Source: an uncultured Pelagibacteraceae bacterium
Lineage (GTDB): Bacteria; Pseudomonadota; Alphaproteobacteria; Pelagibacterales; Pelagibacteraceae
DNA: 64,000 nt
Direction of reading: 5' to 3'
Assembly (NCBI GenBank): GCA_902613915.1
Contig: CACMJB010000001.1
Span: 116,055 to 180,054, forward strand
Positions 11,238 to 17,919 of the stretch are shown here, one piece after another (the first letter of the stretch is position 1; each line of letters begins with the position of its first letter). The notes under the pieces are model-generated. The model was given only the letters and a program-made list of their open reading frames with translations. It had not been told where the DNA came from and made no database searches. The position numbers were made by a program, and so were the translations under genes.

Positions 11238-12524
11238 ATGGATTTTTCTACTCTCTTTAGAACAAAAGAGAATTTAAACTTAGATAAAAACACTCTAACA
11301 ATCTTAAGATACATTGCGATAATAGGCCAATTTATCGCGATAAATATAGTTTTTTTTTACCTCAATCTAAAGTTTCCAATAAAGGCCAGTTTAATAGTAA
11401 TTTTTATTGGCCTGCTAACTAATCTTTATCTTCAATTTAAAGTTAAGGCTAATCAATTAAAAGATACCTATGCATCTTTATTTTTATTATATGATCTTTT
11501 TCAGTTAGCTATTCTTCTATATCTTACGGGTGGAATTTTTAATCCGTTCTCAATTCTATTAATAATACCTGCAATAGTTTCTTCAACTTTTTTAAGTATG
11601 GGCACTACAATCATTTTAGGATTTATAACTTCCTTAATTCTTTTTATTTTGACACATTATTATTTACCGTTGCCTGGGCTATTAGCAGAAAATTTTAATG
11701 TACCAAGTTTTTATAAATTTGGAATTTTAATTTCTATTTTAATTGGATTAATATTTTTAAGCTACTTTGGAATTAGATTTGCTGGTGAAACTAAAAAAAG
11801 ATCAGAGGCTTTAAATAAATTACAAGAAGTAATAGCTAAAGAATATGAACTTGAATCTTTGGGTGGTCAAGCAGCAGCTGCGGCTCATTCACTTGGCACA
11901 CCACTCGCGACAATTGCAGTTGTTGCAAAAGAGCTTAAGAAAGAAATTGGAGATAATAAAGATATCTCTAAAGATATTGATTTATTAATTAGCCAGACAA
12001 AAAGATGTAGCGAAATCTTAAAACAAATTTCAAAAAAACAAATTGAAGAGGATATATTTTTTAGCTCTATTAAATTAGAGGATTTACTTGAGGAAATAAT
12101 TGATTCATTTAAAGAAACTTCCTCTAAACAAATAGAACTAGTCTCAAATGACGATAAAAATAAAATAAATATTGAGCGAACACCCGAAATTATTTATGGA
12201 TTAAGAAACTTTATTGGCAATGCTGTAAAATTTTCTAAAAGTAGAGTAAAGATTAATCTAACAAGTGATCTAGAAAAAATAGAGATCAAGATTAATGATG
12301 ATGGTCCTGGTATTCCTGATGATATTATAAAAAAAATTGGAGAACCGTATATTAAATCTAAATCCACAGAATTAAATTCTAACTCAGGATTAGGTCTTGG
12401 AACATTTTTAGGAAAAACACTGCTCGAGAAACAAGGAGCAAAATTATTGTTTCGGCAAAATAATTATTTAGGAGGTGCTCTAGTAATTATTAGTTGGCAC
12501 CCTAAAAATTTAGTTAATTCTTAA
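11238..12524 (+). CDS. regB: Redox sensor histidine kinase RegB/PrrB
   Basis: 428 aa. Six predicted membrane helices in residues about 20-180, with the RegB quinone-site motif GGIFNPF at 98-104. The H-box AAAAHSLGTPLATIAVV has the phospho-acceptor His217. Cys257, in TKRCSEIL, lies exactly 40 residues after it, the same spacing as the redox-active Cys265 and His225 of Rhodobacter RegB. The ATPase domain has N (FIGNAVKFS), G1 (DDGPGIP) and G2 (GLGLGTFLGKTLL) boxes. RegB phosphorylates RegA according to quinone-pool redox state. Its partner regA lies at 15790, beyond the polyamine genes. The 3' end overlaps the convergent speB-like gene by 11 bases. Confidence 0.93.
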   Translation: MDFSTLFRTKENLNLDKNTLTILRYIAIIGQFIAINIVFFYLNLKFPIKASLIVIFIGLLTNLYLQFKVKANQLKDTYASLFLLYDLFQLAILLYLTGGIFNPFSILLIIPAIVSSTFLSMGTTIILGFITSLILFILTHYYLPLPGLLAENFNVPSFYKFGILISILIGLIFLSYFGIRFAGETKKRSEALNKLQEVIAKEYELESLGGQAAAAAHSLGTPLATIAVVAKELKKEIGDNKDISKDIDLLISQTKRCSEILKQISKKQIEEDIFFSSIKLEDLLEEIIDSFKETSSKQIELVSNDDKNKINIERTPEIIYGLRNFIGNAVKFSKSRVKINLTSDLEKIEIKINDDGPGIPDDIIKKIGEPYIKSKSTELNSNSGLGLGTFLGKTLLEKQGAKLLFRQNNYLGGALVIISWHPKNLVNS

Positions 12525-13395
12525 ATTCAAAAGAATAAGAAATAATTTTATAAGCTAATTTAGCAATAAGAAAATTGTACGAATTGAAATTTTTTATTGG
12601 TGCCAATTCGTTAATATCAGCCCCAACTACATTTGAAATCTGACAAACTTTTTTAATTATAGGTAAAACATCTTCCCAAAGCATGCCACCGGGCTCTGGC
12701 GTGCCTGTTGCTGGCATTATGCTTGCGTCGAAACCATCTACATCAAATGTAATATAGACATTTCTTTTTTTAAAAAACTTATCTAATAGAGATAAATCCC
12801 ATGTTTGCTTATCTTTTCCCCAAAATATTTCAATTCTATCTCTATTATTATTATAAAAATCCATTTCTTCTTTAGATAGATTTCTAATACCAAAAGAAAC
12901 CACTTTTAAATTTTTATAATCTAAACATCTCTTAATAGCCGATGCATGCGAGAACTTTTCACCCTGATAGCTTTCTCTTAAATCTGCATGAGCATCAAAA
13001 TGTAAAAGTGTTATTTCATCGTATTTTTCAGTAAAAGGTTTGATAGACCCAGGCGTTATGGAGTGCTCTCCACCAAAAACTAAGGGAAATTTACCAGTTG
13101 AGAGAATATCTTCATTAATTTTTGATAATTGGTCTAGCGCACTTTTTATTTTATTCTTAATTGAAAAAGGCTTTAATGTTTTAATGCCTATTTCTTTGTA
13201 AGGTTCTTTATTAAGTTCTTCATCAAACAATTCTACCTGATGGGAAGCTTTAATTATTTCTTTTGGACCATTTTTAGTACCTCCTCCATAACTTACAGTT
13301 TTTTCTAGACCAAATGGAACTACGATTACTTGAGGAGATCTAGATAGTTCAGCGTCAATACCTAAGAAACCTTTTTTGGGACTAAGGTATTTCAT
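12514..13395 (-). CDS. speB: Ureohydrolase, agmatinase/SpeB-like
   Basis: 293 aa. All manganese-ligand motifs of the arginase/agmatinase family are present: GGEHSITPG (about residue 107), FDAHADLR and TFDVDGFDAS, followed by PATGTPEPGG. The family hydrolyses a guanidino group to urea and an amine; agmatinase gives putrescine from agmatine. It is the last gene of a three-gene set after the deoxyhypusine-synthase-like and decarboxylase genes, abutting the former with no spacer. No arginine decarboxylase is visible here, so the true substrate could be agmatine or a guanidino-polyamine. Confidence 0.88.
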   Translation of the reverse strand: MKYLSPKKGFLGIDAELSRSPQVIVVPFGLEKTVSYGGGTKNGPKEIIKASHQVELFDEELNKEPYKEIGIKTLKPFSIKNKIKSALDQLSKINEDILSTGKFPLVFGGEHSITPGSIKPFTEKYDEITLLHFDAHADLRESYQGEKFSHASAIKRCLDYKNLKVVSFGIRNLSKEEMDFYNNNRDRIEIFWGKDKQTWDLSLLDKFFKKRNVYITFDVDGFDASIMPATGTPEPGGMLWEDVLPIIKKVCQISNVVGADINELAPIKNFNSYNFLIAKLAYKIISYSFEFKN

Positions 13396-14445
13396 TTAAG
13401 ATTTAAAAATATTAGAGAAATTTCTTTTATCTCTTTTTTTCCAGTTTTCACGGTGATAGGCATCACTTGCAATCAAAGGTAATACACTCGTTGCTTCTGC
13501 AAAAACCATCTGTTCTTTTGTGATATCAACTTTACCCCAAGAGCTTGCTTCTTTTAGCGTAGAGCTACTGCAAGCACCATCACGTGTATCGGCTACAGTA
13601 ATTTGAATTGCATATTTATGCATGTCGACTTTTTTCCCTAAAAGTTCAGCACAAACAACAGTATCTTGAATAAAATTTTTAGGCACACCTCCACCTATCA
13701 TCAATAATCCTGATTGTTTAGATTGTAGTTTGATTTCTGTTAATTCTCTAAACTCTCTTATGGAGTCTATAGTGATATGTTCATCTGGATTTTGCTCTTG
13801 ATGCATTACTAAACCAAACCCAGCAGAACTATCAGTAAATGCAGGACAGAATATTGGAACATTATTATCGTATGCAGTTTCAATCAAAGAACCTTTTTTT
13901 TTAGAGTTAGTTTTTAAAAATTTTCCTAATTCTTTAATAAACTCCCTTGAAGTGTAGGCTTTTGGTTTTAATGAGTTAGCCACATCACAAATTGTTTGAT
14001 CACATGCCTGTAATTCTTCTTCGTCTATATATGTGTCGTAAATTCTATCAATATAGTTACTTCGAAGTTTAGTATCATCTTCAAACTGAGATCCTTGGTA
14101 ATGCTTAAAGCCCAAGGCTTCAAAAAAATCCATATCAATTATGGATGCTCCTGTAGCCACTATAGCATCAACCATGTTATGTTTTACAAGATCAGTATAA
14201 AGGTCCATGCATCCGCCTGCTGAGGTAGAGCCAGCCAAAGTAAGAAATATTGAGCAATCTTTATCACCTAACATTTCGTTATAAATTGCTGCTGCTCTAG
14301 CAGTATCTCTTGACGTAAATGACATTTTACCCATACCTTCAATAATTTTACGTGCATCAAACGATTTGATGTCGATGTGCTCTACCGGAGAGTTGAGAAG
14401 AGATTTCTTATTATGTCCAATATTTGGACTGTCTTTTTTTTCCAT
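13396..14445 (-). CDS. Deoxyhypusine synthase-like protein (homospermidine synthase family)
   Basis: 349 aa. Matches the deoxyhypusine synthase fold: TLAGSTSAGG for NAD, a central ATGASIIDMDF, and near the C-terminus DTRDGACSSS then ASSWGKV, where the lysine corresponds to the active-site Lys of the human enzyme in SWGKI. Bacteria have no eIF5A, and characterised bacterial members transfer an aminobutyl group to polyamines, for example in homospermidine synthesis. It sits between an ornithine-type decarboxylase (TAATG overlap at 14445) and a ureohydrolase, which supports a polyamine role. The exact product is not determinable from sequence. Confidence 0.88.
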   Translation of the reverse strand: MEKKDSPNIGHNKKSLLNSPVEHIDIKSFDARKIIEGMGKMSFTSRDTARAAAIYNEMLGDKDCSIFLTLAGSTSAGGCMDLYTDLVKHNMVDAIVATGASIIDMDFFEALGFKHYQGSQFEDDTKLRSNYIDRIYDTYIDEEELQACDQTICDVANSLKPKAYTSREFIKELGKFLKTNSKKKGSLIETAYDNNVPIFCPAFTDSSAGFGLVMHQEQNPDEHITIDSIREFRELTEIKLQSKQSGLLMIGGGVPKNFIQDTVVCAELLGKKVDMHKYAIQITVADTRDGACSSSTLKEASSWGKVDITKEQMVFAEATSVLPLIASDAYHRENWKKRDKRNFSNIFKS

Positions 14446-15626
14446 TAAGCTACTAATGATCCAACTTTTTTATCAAGATCATCGTACATGGACATAATTG
14501 GTTTGTCACTTAATTCATGAATTTCATTAGAATAAAATCCATTAAAGTTAGTTCTAAATGTTAAGCTGTAAGCTCCTAACTGACCTAACTCAATGTAGTC
14601 ACCTTCTTTAATGTTGTTTGGTAGTAAAAAAGGTCCTTTCATATAATCTAAACCATCACATGTTGGTCCAAAAAAACTAAATGCAGTAAGTTTTTTTGAT
14701 TGAATTCTTCCTTCTGTAATCATTTTTGAAGGAAGCACAAAGTTTGGTGCACCAGCATCAAAAAGTGATCCATAGGTTCCATCATTAATGTAAAGATTAC
14801 TTTTTTTCCTTAAAATTACTTTAACAATAGTAGAGCCGCTTTCAGCAACTATTGCTCTTCCTGGCTCACATATAACTTCAGGTAATTTATCTAACTTTAA
14901 ATTATTGAGTTCTTTTTTAATCTCCATCATATAATTTGATAAAGGTTCTGGATTTAAATCTGGATAAATAGATGGAAAACCACCACCAACATTAATTATA
15001 TCTGGAATTATTTTTGTTTTTCTAATTATGTTTCCTATTTCTTTTATTCCTTTTGAATAAGAAATTTTATGCATACATTGAGATCCTACATGAAAACTTA
15101 TTCCTAATTTTTTAGCATGTTGCTTACAAAGCCTTACTAGTCCTAGAGCTTCAGAAGGAAGAGCTCCAAACTTTCTTGACAAATCAATTTCTGCATGTTC
15201 ATTAGAAATTGCTATCCTTACAAAAAGTTCTAAATCTTTTGCTTGATTAGTGGCATCCAAAATTTTTCTTAATTCATCCTTACTATCTAATGAAAAACTT
15301 TTTACGTTGAAGTCATTGTAAGCAGAAGCAATACTCTCTTTACTCTTTATAGTATGCATGAAATGAAGTTTTGCTTCTGGGTAAATTTTATTAATTAATT
15401 TTATTTCATTTAATGAAGCAACGTCGAATTCGTTGATTCCATTTGCGATTATCTGTTTAATTATTTTTTCGTTAGGATTTGTTTTTACAGCGTAGAGAAT
15501 TTTTCCTGGAAAATTTTCTTTAAAAAAATCTGCGGATTTTTTTATCTCGTTAGGCCGTAAGCAATATACGGGATAATCTGGTTTCAATGAGTTAACTAAT
15601 TCGTTAACTGTTTTAAATTTTCCCAT
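14445..15626 (-). CDS. PLP-dependent ornithine/lysine decarboxylase (alanine-racemase fold)
   Basis: 393 aa, type IV decarboxylase. The PLP lysine lies in YAVKTNP (about residue 47), followed by FHVGSQC, NVGGGFPS, CEPGRAIVAESG for phosphate binding, and the active-site GPTCDGLDYM resembling the ODC motif GPTCDSMD. It most likely makes putrescine from ornithine, though lysine or both are possible. It is first in the polyamine operon and overlaps the next gene by TAATG. GAGGG, about 9 bases upstream, is its ribosome-binding site; an out-of-frame ATG at 15632 between the two overlaps the start. A large hairpin pair lies in its leader. Confidence 0.9.
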   Translation of the reverse strand: MGKFKTVNELVNSLKPDYPVYCLRPNEIKKSADFFKENFPGKILYAVKTNPNEKIIKQIIANGINEFDVASLNEIKLINKIYPEAKLHFMHTIKSKESIASAYNDFNVKSFSLDSKDELRKILDATNQAKDLELFVRIAISNEHAEIDLSRKFGALPSEALGLVRLCKQHAKKLGISFHVGSQCMHKISYSKGIKEIGNIIRKTKIIPDIINVGGGFPSIYPDLNPEPLSNYMMEIKKELNNLKLDKLPEVICEPGRAIVAESGSTIVKVILRKKSNLYINDGTYGSLFDAGAPNFVLPSKMITEGRIQSKKLTAFSFFGPTCDGLDYMKGPFLLPNNIKEGDYIELGQLGAYSLTFRTNFNGFYSNEIHELSDKPIMSMYDDLDKKVGSLVA

Positions 15627-15655
15627 TTCATGTGTCCCTCGTTAGTTAGTTGCAC

Positions 15656-15716
15656 AAAGGTTTTTTAAAAAATTTAATAAAAAAAACCTTAATATTTCCG
15701 CGTTTAAGGTTTTTTT
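15656..15716 (-). promoter_or_regulatory. Candidate attenuator in the decarboxylase leader
   Basis: Three complementary blocks lie between the divergent decarboxylase and regA starts. In minus-strand order, block A (15716-15704) pairs perfectly over 13 bp with block B (15692-15680) around an 11-base loop and ends in a T run, a terminator-like shape. Block B can instead pair over 10 bp with block C (15666-15657). The two pairings exclude each other, the layout of an attenuator or riboswitch expression platform. The A:B hairpin would also work as a terminator on the plus strand, so insulation of divergent transcription is an alternative. Confidence 0.5.
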
Positions 15717-15789
15717 GACTTTGTGTAAAGTAAAAAATACCCTTAATTAGCTGTTGTATTCACACTTATAGTCCCCATATATATTGTAT

Positions 15790-16362
15790 ATGAGGTCGCA
15801 AAAAAATTTACCAGAACAGCTAAATTTGGCAGACTTTGCCGATAAATCGCTGTTAATTTTGGATGATGATGATCCTTTAAGAGGAAGGCTTGCAAGAGCT
15901 ATGGAAAAGAAGGGTTTTCAAGTAAAAGAGGCCAAAACAGTAGCTGAGGGTCTTAGCATAGTAAAATCTGCCCCACCTAGCTTTGCATGTGTTGACCTGA
16001 GGTTAGAGGATGGTAATGGATTAGACGTGGTCAAAGAACTATCAAAAAATAATAAAGATAGCAGAATAGTAATGTTAACGGGATACGGGAATCTACCTAC
16101 GGCTGTAGCAGCAGTGAAAGCCGGAGCGATCGATTATATCGCTAAACCTGTAGATGCAGATGACGTTGAATCGGCGCTATTGGCATCTCCTGAGTCAAAA
16201 GCCAAGCCTCCGGAAAATCCAATGTCAGCTGATCGTGTTAAATGGGAGCACATTCACAGAGTTTTTGAATTATGCAATAGAAATGTTTCAGAAACAGCTA
16301 GAAGACTTAAAATGCATAGAAGAACTCTTCAAAGAATTCTATCTAAAAGATCGCCTAGATAA
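15790..16362 (+). CDS. regA: Response regulator RegA/ActR/PrrA
   Basis: 190 aa from the ATG at 15790; a TTG two codons upstream is possible. Receiver domain with acidic pocket LILDDDDPL, phospho-acceptor Asp69 in CVDLRLEDGNG, conserved TGYGNL and IAKPVD. A short linker leads to the Fis-type helix-turn-helix NVSETARRLKMHRRTLQRIL, nearly invariant in RegA/ActR proteins. It is the partner of RegB at 11238-12524 and controls redox-dependent energy metabolism in relatives. It shares a 163-base divergent region with the polyamine decarboxylase; ACTTTgtgtAAAGT at 15718-15731 is a small palindrome there. One base separates it from convergent bioY. Confidence 0.94.
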   Translation: MRSQKNLPEQLNLADFADKSLLILDDDDPLRGRLARAMEKKGFQVKEAKTVAEGLSIVKSAPPSFACVDLRLEDGNGLDVVKELSKNNKDSRIVMLTGYGNLPTAVAAVKAGAIDYIAKPVDADDVESALLASPESKAKPPENPMSADRVKWEHIHRVFELCNRNVSETARRLKMHRRTLQRILSKRSPR

Positions 16363-16363
16363 A

Positions 16364-16915
16364 CTAAATTAAATTTCTTATTTTGATAATCTGATTAATT
16401 GTTAAAGTGGCAATTAAAATTTTAAAAAGTTCCGCTAAAAGAAAAGGTTGAGCACCTAGTTCAAATATCGGTTTGTCCCATCCAATTAAACTTCCTAGCC
16501 ATACCATACCCAGTAAATAGATAAAACTTGTTGCAAAAGTAAGTTTTAGAAAATTTGCAATTAAATTTTTATTATAGTTAAATTTTCCAGCCAAAAACAC
16601 AGCTACTAAAAAACCAATTAGATAACCCATTGTAGGTCCTGTGAAATAAACAAGCCCAATTCCTTTTTCTGGTGTACCAGAAAAAACAGGTAATCCAATA
16701 ATGCCTTCAAATAAATATAAAGATACAGTTGCTAAGCCTAATTTCCAACCAAAGGCAGCACCTATCATTATAACAACTAAAGTTTGCATTGTCATTGGCA
16801 CTGGGTAAAACGGAATTTTTACTTTTGATGAAATAGCTAATACAACACTTCCAATCAAAGCTATGAAAGCATATTTTATAACTTTTGAAGATTTTAAATT
16901 TTTTACTAACTCCAT
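16364..16915 (-). CDS. bioY: BioY biotin transporter component
   Basis: 183 aa, about six membrane helices. BioY hallmarks are visible: PVPMTMQTLVV near residue 40, LYLFEGIIGLPVF, and TGPTMGYLIGF in the middle. BioY is the substrate-binding integral membrane S component of the ECF biotin transporter and can work alone in some bacteria. No bioM or bioN gene is adjacent; the ABC ATPase upstream (16947) is of the ABC-2 exporter type, not BioM-like. The gene lies 31 bases after that ATPase on the same strand and ends 1 base from convergent regA. Confidence 0.92.
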   Translation of the reverse strand: MELVKNLKSSKVIKYAFIALIGSVVLAISSKVKIPFYPVPMTMQTLVVIMIGAAFGWKLGLATVSLYLFEGIIGLPVFSGTPEKGIGLVYFTGPTMGYLIGFLVAVFLAGKFNYNKNLIANFLKLTFATSFIYLLGMVWLGSLIGWDKPIFELGAQPFLLAELFKILIATLTINQIIKIRNLI

Positions 16916-16946
16916 AATATTAATTTAACTTTTTTTTCATTAAAAT

Positions 16947-17876
16947 CTAGTGCTTTGTTAATTGAACAAAAACATCTTCTAAATCGCCATCATCCGTTGA
17001 AATATCCTCAATTTTAATATTATTTTTATTCAGATAATTTGCAATTTCAGCAAAATCTAATGAATTTTTTTCATAAGAAGCAGCAATTAAAGTATTAGAA
17101 ATAACTTTAAATTCTATTCCATCCATTGATAGCGAAGAGTTAATATCAACATTTTTGACTTTAAAATTTATATTTTTAGTTTTGATCCTTGCTAATAGTT
17201 TTTCAGTTGTATCTAAAGCAACAAGATTTCCCTTATCAATTATTGCTATCCTGTCACACATTTCTTGAGCTTCTAAAAGATAATGAGTTGTTAGAATTAC
17301 GGTAACGCCTTCCTTATTAAGCTCTTTTACATTTTTCCAAAGGTTATTTCTAAGTTCAACATCAACTCCTGCCGTTGGTTCATCTAAAATCAGTATTGGT
17401 GGTTGGTGAACCATAGCTTTAGCAATTAATAATCTTCTTTTCATTCCACCTGAAAGACTTCTTGCGTAGGCATTAGCTTTATCTTCTAAAGCAACCATTT
17501 TTAAAACTAGATCTGTTATCCTATCTTTTTTTGAAATTCCGTAGAGACCTGCTTGAAGATCAAGAAGTTTTTCAGGGGTAAAAAAAGCGTCCAAGTTCAC
17601 CTCTTGAGGAACAATTCCTAAAGATGCCCTAACTTGACGAGGATTTTTATCTAGATCAAAACCCCACACATTAACTTGACCTGACGTTTTAATTACAGTT
17701 CCTCCTAGAATACTTAAAAAAGTAGTTTTACCAGCCCCATTAGGACCAAGCAAACCAAATACTTCTCCTTGCTTTACCTCAAATGTAAGATCGGTTAGAG
17801 CTTTATTTTGTTTTTTAGTTTTTGAGTTGGAATAAATTTTTGTTAGATTTTCAACAGTTAATGCATTTTTTGACAT
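16947..17876 (-). CDS. ABC-2 type transporter ATP-binding protein
   Basis: 309 aa. Walker A LLGPNGAGKTTF (about residue 43), Q-loop IVPQEVN, signature SLSGGMKRRL, Walker B LILDEPTAGVD and H-loop TTHYLLEA. About 80 C-terminal residues extend beyond the core, as in YadG- or CcmA-like ABC-2 ATPases that energise lipid, polysaccharide or drug export. No ABC-2 permease gene lies next to it; it is flanked by bioY and, divergently, polA. Substrate unknown. It begins 43 bases from the polA start with a palindrome in between. Confidence 0.88.
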   Translation of the reverse strand: MSKNALTVENLTKIYSNSKTKKQNKALTDLTFEVKQGEVFGLLGPNGAGKTTFLSILGGTVIKTSGQVNVWGFDLDKNPRQVRASLGIVPQEVNLDAFFTPEKLLDLQAGLYGISKKDRITDLVLKMVALEDKANAYARSLSGGMKRRLLIAKAMVHQPPILILDEPTAGVDVELRNNLWKNVKELNKEGVTVILTTHYLLEAQEMCDRIAIIDKGNLVALDTTEKLLARIKTKNINFKVKNVDINSSLSMDGIEFKVISNTLIAASYEKNSLDFAEIANYLNKNNIKIEDISTDDGDLEDVFVQLTKH

Positions 17877-17887
17877 GGTTTTTATAA

Positions 17888-17899
17888 TCTTAGCTAAGA
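17888..17899. promoter_or_regulatory. 12-bp palindrome between divergent ABC ATPase and polA
   Basis: TCTTAGCTAAGA is a perfect 12-bp palindrome in the 43-base space between the two divergent start codons (17876 and 17920). It is the right size and place for a repressor half-site pair or a shared operator. A TATAAT hexamer (plus strand, 17883-17888) overlaps its edge. Seen in sequence; function inferred. Confidence 0.35.
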
Positions 17900-17919
17900 A
17901 TTCAATGTAATATGTATAT

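Noticed and set aside
17870..17888. TTGACA followed by TATAAT upstream of polA
   Set aside because: Both boxes are perfect but only 7 bases apart, and TTGACA overlaps the ABC ATPase start codon region, so they cannot form one promoter.
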